DNA from: Actinospica acidithermotolerans
GTDB taxonomy: Bacteria > Actinomycetota > Actinomycetes > Streptomycetales > Catenulisporaceae
NCBI RefSeq assembly: GCF_018139625.1
Contig: NZ_JAGSOH010000012.1
Span: 1-64,000, forward strand
Direction: 5' to 3'
DNA: 64,000 bases
Shown: one piece after another, positions 24,380-31,857 of the stretch
Layout: each line of letters opens with the position of its first letter
How positions within the stretch are numbered: the stretch's first letter is position 1
Position numbers and translations under genes: made by a program
The notes under the pieces: model-generated
The model's database searches: none
Told to the model about the DNA's origin: nothing
Seen by the model: only the letters and a program-made list of their open reading frames with translations

Positions 24380-24466
24380 ATGTCCCGCTCCGGAATCGCC
24401 CTCGTAGGTCGGCTGCACGTCGACCTCAAGCGCGTTTCCAGCGCAGTCTGTCTGCCCACCCGCTGA
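24380..24466 (+). CDS. sulfur-assimilation leader peptide upstream of the cysH operon
   Basis: A 28-residue peptide, beginning MSRSGIALVGRLHVDLKR and ending SSAVCLPTR. The HVDL, R and SSAxC features match the actinomycete sulfur leader-peptide family and the copy at 20372. It is 150 bases before the zinc-ribbon gene that opens the operon, leaving room for an attenuator. CAATCT 6 bases before the ATG may be a -10 element, giving a leaderless message. Cysteine-dependent translation through the late Cys codon is the likely sensing event (inference). Confidence 0.82.
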   Translation: MSRSGIALVGRLHVDLKRVSSAVCLPTR

Positions 24467-24616
24467 CCCCCGCCGCCGTCGACACCGCCTCGATCGCGCG
24501 CCGCATCCGGCGCCCGAGGCGCGCCACGCGGGCCGGGCTGATGCGTCGGACGGGACATTCCACTCCTTCCGGCTCCGGCCAGGCCCGACCACGCCTATCC
24601 CGGAAGAGGACTCGCC

Positions 24617-24796
24617 GTGAGCGAACGAGCCGCACCGCAGTACTGCCCGTACTGCGGCGATGAGGACCTGCGTCCCGAGGTGCTGTCCGGCGACAAGCCG
24701 GAGGCCAGCCACGGCGTGTGGCTGTGCCGGGCGTGCGCGCGGGTCTTCCGTCTGAACTTCGTCGGTCTCAGCAGTTTGGCGGTATCCAAGTCATGA
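24617..24796 (+). CDS. small zinc-ribbon protein at the head of the cysH operon
   Basis: 59 residues from GTG 24617, with AGAGGA 7 bases upstream. It has two CxxC knuckles, CPYC at 10-13 and CRAC at 37-40, spaced as a zinc ribbon or rubredoxin-like fold. The C-terminus RVFRLNFVGLSSLAVSKS is hydrophobic and conserved-looking. Its stop overlaps the cysH start (ATGA), so the two are made together. Small proteins in this position accompany cysH in Streptomyces-type genomes (from memory). It may bind metal or deliver electrons or an Fe-S cluster to APS reductase; that is inference. Confidence 0.78.
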   Translation: MSERAAPQYCPYCGDEDLRPEVLSGDKPEASHGVWLCRACARVFRLNFVGLSSLAVSKS

Positions 24797-25509
24797 CCGC
24801 GCTCATATCACGATCCGAGACGACCGAGGACGCGCTGCGGGCGCTGGCCGACGAGGCCGAGGCCCGGTTCGCGGACCGGCCGGCCGCCGAGGTGCTGGCG
24901 TGGGCCGGGCAGACCTTCGGGTCGAACCTCGTACTGGCGTCGTCGATGGCGGACACGCACCTGGTGCACCTGGCGCAGACCGTGGTGCCCGGCATCGACG
25001 TGCTGTTCCTGGACACCGGCTACCACTTCGTCGAGACGATCGGCACGCGTGACGCGGTCGCCGCGGTCTACGACGTGAACCTGGTCTCGGTCACCCCGAG
25101 GCAGACCGTCGCCGAGCAGGACGCCGAGTACGGCGCGAACCTGTTCGAGCGCAACCCCGAGCAGTGCTGCGCGCTGCGGAAGGTCGAGCCGCTCGAGCGC
25201 GGGCTCTCCCCGTACACGGCGTGGATCAACGGGATGCGCCGGGTGGACGCCCCGACCCGCAAGGACATCCGCGTCGTGGACTTCGACGCCAAGCGCGGCA
25301 TGGTGAAGATCTCGCCGATCGCCGCGTGGACCGACGAAGACGTGCAGGAGTACGCCGAGAAGCACGGCGTGCTGGTCAACCCGCTCTTCCAGGACGGATA
25401 CACCTCGATCGGGTGCGCCCCCTGCACCCGGCGCACCGCCCCCGGGGAGGACCCGCGGGCCGGACGCTGGGCCGGGTTCGCCAAGACCGAGTGCGGACTG
25501 CACACGTGA
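24793..25509 (+). CDS. cysH: adenylyl-sulfate (APS) reductase, [4Fe-4S] type
   Basis: 238 residues from ATG 24793. It is a PAPS/APS reductase: SSMADTHLVHLAQ, LFLDTGYHFVET and the PP-loop-like nucleotide site. The presence of CC (ERNPEQCCALRK) and CxxC (IGCAPCTRR) marks the iron-sulfur form that uses APS directly. The C-terminal ECGLH holds the catalytic Cys that carries S-sulfocysteine. No cysC (APS kinase) is in the operon, which agrees with APS use. Electrons come from thioredoxin. The product sulfite feeds the reductase at 20558. Confidence 0.94.
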   Translation: MTALISRSETTEDALRALADEAEARFADRPAAEVLAWAGQTFGSNLVLASSMADTHLVHLAQTVVPGIDVLFLDTGYHFVETIGTRDAVAAVYDVNLVSVTPRQTVAEQDAEYGANLFERNPEQCCALRKVEPLERGLSPYTAWINGMRRVDAPTRKDIRVVDFDAKRGMVKISPIAAWTDEDVQEYAEKHGVLVNPLFQDGYTSIGCAPCTRRTAPGEDPRAGRWAGFAKTECGLHT

Positions 25510-25523
25510 CGAAGGAGACTGAC

Positions 25524-26444
25524 ATGACCGTTGTGGATACCGTGAGCCCCCTTCGCCTGAGCCACCTGGACGCGCTCGAGTCGGAGGCCGCGCACATCTT
25601 CCGCGAGGCCGCGGCCGAGTTCGAGCGCCCGGTGCTGCTGTTCTCCGGCGGCAAGGACTCGATCGTGATGCTGCACGTGGCGATGAAGGCCTTCTGGCCC
25701 GCCAAGGTGCCCTTCGGGCTGCTGCACGTCGACACCGGCCACAACTTCCCCGAGGTGCTCGAGTACCGCGACCGCACCGTCGCGGAGCACGGGCTGCGGC
25801 TGGAGGTCGCGAAGGTGCAGGACTACATCGACGACGGCCGGCTGCGCGAGCGCGCGGACGGCACCCGCAACCCGCTGCAGACCGTGCCGCTGCTGGACGC
25901 GATCAACGCGCACCGCTTCGACGCCGTGTTCGGCGGCGGACGGCGCGACGAGGAGAAGGCCCGCGCGAAGGAGCGGGTGTTCTCGCTGCGCGACGAGTTC
26001 GGCCAGTGGGACCCGCGCCGGCAGCGCCCCGAGCTGTGGTCGCTCTACAACGGCAGGCACCGGCCCGGCGAGCACGTGCGCGTGTTCCCGCTGAGCAACT
26101 GGACCGAGCTCGACGTCTGGCAGTACATCGAGCAGGAGAAGATCGAGCTCCCGGAGATCTACTTCGCGCACGAGCGCGAGGTGTTCAAGCGCAACGGGAT
26201 GTGGCTCACGCCCGGCGAGTGGGGCGGGCCGAAGGACGGCGAGACGATCGAGACGCGCTCCGTGCGCTACCGGACCGTCGGCGACATGTCCTGCACCGGC
26301 GCCGTCGACTCGACCGCCGCGACGCTGCAGGACATCATCACCGAGATCGCCGCGTCCACGCTGACCGAGCGCGGCGCGACGCGCGCCGACGACAAGATGT
26401 CCGAAGCCGCCATGGAAGACCGCAAGCGCGAGGGGTATTTCTAA
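25524..26444 (+). CDS. cysD: sulfate adenylyltransferase subunit 2
   Basis: 306 residues from ATG 25524, with AAGGAG upstream and 14 bases after cysH. The PP-loop LLFSGGKDSIVML, FGLLHVDTGHNFPEV, GGGRRDEEKARAKERVFS and RYRTVGDMSCTGAVDS are all CysD signatures. CysD adenylates sulfate to APS; CysN supplies GTP energy. The C-terminus KREGYF is characteristic of the family. CysN begins 2 bases after the stop codon. Confidence 0.96.
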   Translation: MTVVDTVSPLRLSHLDALESEAAHIFREAAAEFERPVLLFSGGKDSIVMLHVAMKAFWPAKVPFGLLHVDTGHNFPEVLEYRDRTVAEHGLRLEVAKVQDYIDDGRLRERADGTRNPLQTVPLLDAINAHRFDAVFGGGRRDEEKARAKERVFSLRDEFGQWDPRRQRPELWSLYNGRHRPGEHVRVFPLSNWTELDVWQYIEQEKIELPEIYFAHEREVFKRNGMWLTPGEWGGPKDGETIETRSVRYRTVGDMSCTGAVDSTAATLQDIITEIAASTLTERGATRADDKMSEAAMEDRKREGYF

Positions 26445-26446
26445 AG

Positions 26447-27751
26447 ATGACCGCCATCCACGAGCCGCCCCTGGAGACGCCGGCCGGCACGCTGCTCCGG
26501 CTGGCCACCGCGGGCTCCGTCGACGACGGCAAGTCCACCCTCGTCGGCCGGCTGCTGCACGACACCAAGCAGGTCTTCGCCGACCAGCTCGACGCCGTGG
26601 AGCGGGTCTCGCGCGAGCGCGGCCTCGACGGCGCCGATCTGGCGCTGCTGACCGACGGCCTGCGCGCCGAGCGCGAGCAGGGCATCACGATCGACGTCGC
26701 CTACCGCTACTTCGCGACCCCGAAGCGCCGGTTCATCCTGGCCGACACGCCGGGCCACGTGCAGTACACCCGGAACATGGTCACCGGCGCCTCGACCGCG
26801 CAGCTGGCCGTGGTGCTGGTGGACGCGCGGCACGGCGTGGTCGAGCAGACCCGCCGGCACGCGGCCGTCGCGGCGCTGCTGAAGGTGCCGCACGTGGTGC
26901 TCGCGGTGAACAAGATGGACCTGGTGGACTACCGGGAGTCGGTGTTCGCGCCGATCGCCGACGAGTTCGCCGCCTACACCCGGGCGCTGGGCGTGCCGGA
27001 CGTGACCGCGATCCCGATCTCGGCGCTGGCCGGCGACAACGTCGTGGACCCGTCGAACCACATGGACTGGTACGCGGGCCCGACGCTGCTCGAGCACCTG
27101 GAGAACGTGGACGTCGACCACGACCCGCAGTTCTGCGCGGCGCGGCTGCCGGTCCAGTACGTCCTTCGGCCGCAGAGCCCCGAGTTCCGCGACTACCGCG
27201 GCTACGCGGGCCAGGTCACCGCCGGCGCGTTCCGTCCGGGCGACGAGGTGCTGGTGCTGCCCTCGGGCCGGCGCACCACGATCGCCGGGATCGACCGGCT
27301 CGGCGAGCAGGACGTCGACCTGGCCTACGCGCCGCAGTCGGTGACCATCCGGCTCGCGGACGACGTGGACGTCTCCCGCGGCGACGTGATCGTCGCGGCG
27401 GACCGGGCGCCCGAGGTGACGCAGGACGTGGTCGCCACGGTCTGCCACATCGCCGACCGGCCGCTGCGCGCGGGCGACCGGGTGCTGCTGCGCCACGGCA
27501 CCTCGACCGTCAAGGCGATCGTGCGCTCGCTGGACTCGACGCTGAACCTGGAGACGCTGCGCCGCGACCCGAACCCGGAGGCGCTGCGGGCCAACGACAT
27601 CGGCCAGGTCACGCTGCGCACCGCCGCCCCGCTTCCGCTGGACGACTACGCCGATCACCGGCGCACCGGCTCCTTCCTGCTGATCGACGACGCCGACGGG
27701 ACGACGTTGACCGCGGGCATGGTGGGCGTGCCGCTGGGATCCGAGGACTGA
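26447..27751 (+). CDS. cysN: sulfate adenylyltransferase subunit 1 (GTPase)
   Basis: 434 residues from ATG 26447. GTP-binding motifs are complete: GSVDDGKST (G1), the EREQGITIDVAYR switch, DTPGH (G3), NKMD (G4) and the ISAL region (G5). Two beta-barrel domains of the EF-Tu type follow (YVLRPQSPEFRDYRGYAGQVTAGAFRPGDEVLVLPSG). There is no fused APS kinase domain, in keeping with an APS-reducing pathway. It acts with CysD in the cytoplasm. Confidence 0.95.
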   Translation: MTAIHEPPLETPAGTLLRLATAGSVDDGKSTLVGRLLHDTKQVFADQLDAVERVSRERGLDGADLALLTDGLRAEREQGITIDVAYRYFATPKRRFILADTPGHVQYTRNMVTGASTAQLAVVLVDARHGVVEQTRRHAAVAALLKVPHVVLAVNKMDLVDYRESVFAPIADEFAAYTRALGVPDVTAIPISALAGDNVVDPSNHMDWYAGPTLLEHLENVDVDHDPQFCAARLPVQYVLRPQSPEFRDYRGYAGQVTAGAFRPGDEVLVLPSGRRTTIAGIDRLGEQDVDLAYAPQSVTIRLADDVDVSRGDVIVAADRAPEVTQDVVATVCHIADRPLRAGDRVLLRHGTSTVKAIVRSLDSTLNLETLRRDPNPEALRANDIGQVTLRTAAPLPLDDYADHRRTGSFLLIDDADGTTLTAGMVGVPLGSED

Positions 27752-27902
27752 GCAAGAGGATGTCAGTGTTCCACTTCATACTCGCCGGGATCTCCGGCGC
27801 GATCGAGCCGAAGGGCACCGGGCGGCTGAGCGGGTGTCGCGCCCACGACGCCGCGCCATCGCACCACCCCGCCCTTCCCTTCGACTCCTCGCGAGGAAAC
27901 CC

Positions 27903-29003
27903 ATGCCCAGAACCGGAAAGTTCCCCTTAGCGCTGCGCACCGCCTCTGCCCTCGTCGTCGGCGCACTGACCCTCGCGGTCACCAGCGCGTGCGCCCATGC
28001 GACGGCGGGGACGAGCTCTGCCGCCGGCGGCGGCAGCACCGGAACCTCCTCCGGCACCGCGGCCTCGTCGCTGCGGCTCGGCTATTTCGCCAACGTCACC
28101 CACTCCACCGCGATCGCCGAGGTCGCGAACGGCACGCTCGCCAAGGATCTCGGCTCGACCACGCTGAGCACCACGATCTTCAACGCGGGCCCGGCCGAGA
28201 TGACCGCGCTGCTGTCCGGCCAGCTGGACGCCGCGTACGTCGGCCCCTCCTCCGCCCTGTCCGCCTGGACCAAGTCTGACAAGCAGGGCCTGACGATCGT
28301 CGCGGGCGCCGAGACCGGCGGCGCCGAACTCGTCGTCGACAGCTCCATCACCTCCGCCGCGCAGCTCAAGGGGAAGACCATCGCGTCCCCGCAGCTCGGC
28401 AACACGCAGGACGTGGCACTGCGCTACTGGCTCAAGCAGCAGGGCTACACGACGAACGAGCAGGGCGGCGGTGACGTGAGCATCCAGCCGGAGGCGAACG
28501 CGACCACGCTCAGCCTGTTCGAGCAGGGCAAGATCCAGGGCGCCTGGGTGCCCGAGCCCTGGGCCTCCCGGCTGGTGGTCGAGGGCAAGGGCCACGTGCT
28601 GGTGGACGAGAAGTCGCTGTGGCCCGCCGGCGAGTTCGCCACGACGAACCTCGTCGTGAACACCGCGTACCTCAAGGCCCACCCGCAGACGGTGGCCGAG
28701 CTGCTGGACGCGCAGATCGCCGTGAACAAGTGGATCACGGCGAACCCGGCCGCGGCGCAGACCCTGATCAGCGGCGCGATCAAGAAGCTGACCGGCTCGA
28801 CGATCAAGGCGAGCGAGATCGAGCGGGCCTGGACCGAGGAGTCGGTGACCAACGACCCGCTGGTCTCCTCGCTGCAGACCTCGCTGGACCACGCGGTGGC
28901 CGACGGACTGCTCAAGAGCACCTCGCTCACCGGGATCTTCGACCTGACGCTGCTCAACCAGGAGCTGACGAAGGCCGGGGAGACCACGGTCTCCACCTCG
29001 TGA
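27903..29003 (+). CDS. sulfonate/aliphatic sulfur ABC transporter substrate-binding lipoprotein; contains a TTA codon
   Basis: 366 residues from ATG 27903, with GAGGAAA 6 bases upstream. A signal sequence ends in a lipobox-like AVTSAC. The mature part is SsuA/NMT1-like: LRLGYFANVTHSTAI, FNAGPAEMTALLSGQLDAAYVGPSSAL, LKGKTIASPQLGNTQDVALRYWL and GAWVPEPWASRL. The permease and ATPase genes and the sulfate-activation genes beside it point to sulfonates or taurine-like sulfur sources. Codon 9 (27927-27929) is TTA, in the signal peptide, one of two TTA codons noticed in the window; only a start after that codon would remove it, and none fits. Confidence 0.88.
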   Translation: MPRTGKFPLALRTASALVVGALTLAVTSACAHATAGTSSAAGGGSTGTSSGTAASSLRLGYFANVTHSTAIAEVANGTLAKDLGSTTLSTTIFNAGPAEMTALLSGQLDAAYVGPSSALSAWTKSDKQGLTIVAGAETGGAELVVDSSITSAAQLKGKTIASPQLGNTQDVALRYWLKQQGYTTNEQGGGDVSIQPEANATTLSLFEQGKIQGAWVPEPWASRLVVEGKGHVLVDEKSLWPAGEFATTNLVVNTAYLKAHPQTVAELLDAQIAVNKWITANPAAAQTLISGAIKKLTGSTIKASEIERAWTEESVTNDPLVSSLQTSLDHAVADGLLKSTSLTGIFDLTLLNQELTKAGETTVSTS

Positions 29004-29032
29004 CCGACTGACCCAGGAGAAGGGACACCGCG

Positions 29033-29833
29033 ATGACTGTGACCGCGACCGTGGGCGAAGAGCTCGAGGCGGTCGAGCCGGCGGCCGTACGGCTGACCGG
29101 CGTGACCAAGACCTTCGGCAAGGGCGGCGTGCCGGTGCTGGACGGGATCGACCTGTCCGTGGCGCCCGGCGAGTTCGTCTGCCTGCTCGGCGCCTCCGGC
29201 TGCGGCAAGTCGACGCTGCTGAACCTGATCGCGGGCCTGGACCCGGCCAGCTCGGGCCTCATCGAGCTGCCGGGGAAGGGCTCGCGCCCGGGGCACGCGG
29301 CGCTGATGTTCCAGGAGTCGGCGCTCTTCCCCTGGCTCACGGCGGGCCGCAACGTGGAACTCGCGCTCAAGTTGCGCGGGGTGCGCGCGAAGGCCGAGCG
29401 GCGCGAGGAGGCCCAGCGGCTGCTGGGCCTGGTCCGGCTCGGCTCCGCCTACGACAAGCGGGTGCACGAGCTGTCCGGCGGCATGCGCCAGCGCGTCGCG
29501 CTGGCGCGCTCGCTGGCCCAGCAGGCCGACGTGCTGCTGATGGACGAGCCGTTCGCCGCGCTCGACGCCATCACCCGCGACGTGCTGCACGAGGAGCTGG
29601 TCAAGCTCTGGTCGGAGACCGGCCTGACCGTCATCTTCGTGACGCACAACGTGCGCGAGGCCGCCCGCCTCGGCCAGCGCGTCATCCTGCTCTCCTCCCG
29701 CCCGGGCCGGATCGCCCGGGAGTGGCGGGTGGAGATCCCGCAGCCGCGGCGGATCGAGGACGCCGCGGTGACCGACCTGACCCGGCAGATCACCGCCGAG
29801 CTGCACAAGGAGATCAGCCGCCATGGCAACTGA
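29033..29833 (+). CDS. sulfonate-type ABC transporter ATP-binding protein
   Basis: 266 residues from ATG 29033. Walker A is GASGCGKSTLL, the Q-loop FQESALFPWLT, the signature LSGGMRQRVALARSL, Walker B VLLMDEPFAAL and the switch His VTHNVREA. It is closest in style to SsuB/TauB. The last 11 bases overlap the start of the permease gene. It works at the cytoplasmic face of the importer. Confidence 0.94.
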   Translation: MTVTATVGEELEAVEPAAVRLTGVTKTFGKGGVPVLDGIDLSVAPGEFVCLLGASGCGKSTLLNLIAGLDPASSGLIELPGKGSRPGHAALMFQESALFPWLTAGRNVELALKLRGVRAKAERREEAQRLLGLVRLGSAYDKRVHELSGGMRQRVALARSLAQQADVLLMDEPFAALDAITRDVLHEELVKLWSETGLTVIFVTHNVREAARLGQRVILLSSRPGRIAREWRVEIPQPRRIEDAAVTDLTRQITAELHKEISRHGN

Positions 29834-30719
29834 AGTCGTCGAAGATCTCGTGCCCGAGCCCGAGGCCGAGTTCACCTCGCTCGAGGCCGGCCTGGACGCG
29901 CTGGAGACCGCCGCCGAATCGCGCAAGCCCTGGTGGCGGCGCGTGCTGCTGGCCAAGGTGCTGCCGCCGGTGCTCGCGGTCGTGGCGCTGCTGCTGATCT
30001 GGGACCTGCTGGTGCTGGCGCAGATCAAGCCGGCCTGGGTGCTGCCCGGCCCGGCCGACGTCTGGGACGAGCTGACCTCGAACTGGAGCACGTACCAGAT
30101 CAGCGCGGCGATCTGGGACTCGGTCTCCCGCGGCGTGATCGGCTTCGCCATCTCGGTCGTGGTCGGCACGGTGCTCGGCCTGTCGATCGCGCGCATCCCG
30201 TGGCTGCGCGCGGCGATCCAGCCGATCCTGTCCGGCCTGCAGTCGCTGCCGTCGGTGGCCTGGGTGCCGATCGGCATCATGTGGTTCGGCATCACCAGCG
30301 GCACGATCTACACCGTGGTGCTGCTCGGGGCGATCCCGTCCGTGACGATCGGCCTCATCGACGGCGTGGACCAGATCCCGCCGATCTACACCCGGGTGGG
30401 CCGCAACCTCGGCGCGCGCGGGCTGAACTCGGCGCGGCACGTGCTGTTCCCGGCGGTGCTGCCCGGCTACGTCAGCGGCCTGAAGCAGGGCTGGGCGTTC
30501 TCCTGGCGCTCGCTGATGGCGGCCGAGCTGATCGCCGTCTCCCCTCACCTCGGCCCCGGCGTGGGCCAGGCGATGGCGGAGGCCGGCGACAACAACGACA
30601 TGGCGATGGCGTTCGGAATCCTGATCATCATCCTGGTGATCGGCATCGGCATCAACGCCGCGTTCTTCGCGCCGATCGAGCGGCGCCTGCTGCGCAGCCG
30701 GGGGCTGGTCCGCTCGTGA
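29823..30719 (+). CDS. sulfonate-type ABC transporter permease
   Basis: 298 residues from ATG 29823, overlapping the ATPase gene by 11 bases. A polar N-terminal tail precedes about six membrane helices. The EAA-type loop that contacts the ATPase lies in VGRNLGARGLNSARHVLFPAVLPGYVSGLKQGWAFSW. SsuC-like features are VLPGPADVWDEL and LPSVAWVPIGIMWFG. Its stop overlaps the start of a 23-residue ORF through GTGA. Confidence 0.93.
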   Translation: MATEVVEDLVPEPEAEFTSLEAGLDALETAAESRKPWWRRVLLAKVLPPVLAVVALLLIWDLLVLAQIKPAWVLPGPADVWDELTSNWSTYQISAAIWDSVSRGVIGFAISVVVGTVLGLSIARIPWLRAAIQPILSGLQSLPSVAWVPIGIMWFGITSGTIYTVVLLGAIPSVTIGLIDGVDQIPPIYTRVGRNLGARGLNSARHVLFPAVLPGYVSGLKQGWAFSWRSLMAAELIAVSPHLGPGVGQAMAEAGDNNDMAMAFGILIIILVIGIGINAAFFAPIERRLLRSRGLVRS

Positions 30720-30787
30720 GCGAGCTTGCGAGCGAACCGTTGAGAACGGTGCGATTCCCCGCGAGCGCCGAAGAGGTGGCGGCGTGA
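30716..30787 (+). CDS. 23-residue ORF coupled on both sides by GTGA overlaps
   Basis: A GTG at 30716 overlaps the permease stop, and this ORF's own stop (30785-30787) overlaps the GTG start of the chelatase at 30784, giving two consecutive GTGA junctions. The peptide begins MSELASEPLRTVRF and ends in AEEVAA. It is acidic and has no membrane segment or cysteine. The arrangement suggests that ribosomes pass through it between the two genes. It could be a translational linker or a small functional protein; I do not recognise it. An inverted repeat ACCGTT-GAG-AACGGT lies inside at 30736-30750. Confidence 0.5.
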   Translation: MSELASEPLRTVRFPASAEEVAA

Positions 30788-31572
30788 GTCGGCTGCTGCT
30801 CGTCGCCCATGGTTCTCGGGACCCGCGTTACGCGGCGTCCTACGAGACCCTGTGCGCGCAGCTGCACCGACAGGGGCACGCCGCGCGGGTCGGCCACCTC
30901 GGGCTCTGCGGCCCGGACGTGGTCGAGGCGGCGCGGCTGCTTGCCCGGCAGGGCGGCGACGAGCCGATCGTGGCGGTGCCGATGTTCCTCAACCACGGCT
31001 ACCACGTGGCGCACGACGTGCCCGCCGCGGTCGCCGAGGCGCGCGCGGCCCTCGGCGCGCACGAGCGCATCCTGGTCGCCGAGCCGCTGGGCCCGGACCG
31101 GTTGCTGATCGAGGCCATGGAGTCGCGGCTGCGCGAGCTCGGCGTGTGGCCCGGGGACCCGGAGACCGCCGTCGTGCTGGCCTCGGCGGGCACCTCGGAC
31201 GCAGCGGCGCGCGGCGTGCTCGAGGCGGCGGCCGCGCGCTGGGCCCGCACCGGCTGGCACAGCGTCAGCCCCGCCTACGCGGCGGCCGCGGAGCCCGACG
31301 CGGCCCGGGCGGTCGCCGGGGCCCGCGCGGCGGGTGCGCGGGACGTCGTGATCGCAAGCTACTTCCTCGCTCCCGGATTGCTGGCCGACCGGGTCGCCAA
31401 CGGCACCCCCGGCGTCCGGATGGCCGCCCCGCTGGCCACCCCGGCCGATGTGGACCCGGCGCTGCTCAGGCTGGTGGTCGCCCGGGCCGGCGCCGCGCTG
31501 CGGCGGAACGCGGGCAGCCACGGAGGGCGCCCCCGCCCGGGGGCCCGGAACGGAAGCGCCCTGCGACGCTAG
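30784..31572 (+). CDS. sirohydrochlorin chelatase (CbiX/SirB-like)
   Basis: 262 residues from GTG 30784. It has two CbiX-like halves: LLLVAHGSRDPRYAASYETL with the metal-site His, then VAVPMFLNHGYHVAHDVP with the second His, followed by a weaker second half (TAVVLASAGTSD, VVIASYFLAPGLLADRVA). It inserts ferrous iron into sirohydrochlorin to make siroheme, the cofactor needed by the sulfite reductase at 20558. Its place at the end of the sulfur operon supports that role over cobalt chelation. The last 25 residues are basic and probably disordered. Confidence 0.86.
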   Translation: MSRLLLVAHGSRDPRYAASYETLCAQLHRQGHAARVGHLGLCGPDVVEAARLLARQGGDEPIVAVPMFLNHGYHVAHDVPAAVAEARAALGAHERILVAEPLGPDRLLIEAMESRLRELGVWPGDPETAVVLASAGTSDAAARGVLEAAAARWARTGWHSVSPAYAAAAEPDAARAVAGARAAGARDVVIASYFLAPGLLADRVANGTPGVRMAAPLATPADVDPALLRLVVARAGAALRRNAGSHGGRPRPGARNGSALRR

Positions 31573-31674
31573 GCCACGCCCTCCGACGATCGCCGGGCCA
31601 CGGCACCTGCCACGCACGCTCGCGGCCTTGCAGGGACGGTTACAGACGACGAATGTGCGCCCGCTCCTACGCCT

Positions 31675-31688
31675 TGCGTGCGCACGCA
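31675..31688. repeat. 14-bp perfect palindrome
   Basis: TGCGTGCGCACGCA, in the 250-base gap between the chelatase and ppk2 genes, which are convergent. The gap contains no gene that I can support. The palindrome could be a terminator element or a protein site. Confidence 0.4.
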
Positions 31689-31823
31689 TCAGACACCGCG
31701 GCCTGATCCGACGCTAGTCCGAAGACACGGCCTACATCGACCTGCCCGACGGCGTGTCAGCTCCGCGGTTGCCGACTGCTACCCGATCGGCGCATTCCCA
31801 CGATCATCGGAATCGGCCCGCGC

Positions 31824-31857
31824 GGTCGGGACTCGAGAACGGTCAGGACTCGAGAAC
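31824..31857 (-). repeat. 17-bp direct repeat over the ppk2 stop codon
   Basis: GGTCGGGACTCGAGAAC (31824-31840) and GGTCAGGACTCGAGAAC (31841-31857) differ by one base. The second contains the last codons and the TGA of ppk2 (minus strand); the first is a copy placed immediately after the gene's end. Confidence 0.85.

Noticed and set aside
31573-31823. a tRNA or small RNA in the gap after the chelatase gene
   Set aside because: I could not fold a cloverleaf; only a palindrome is evident.
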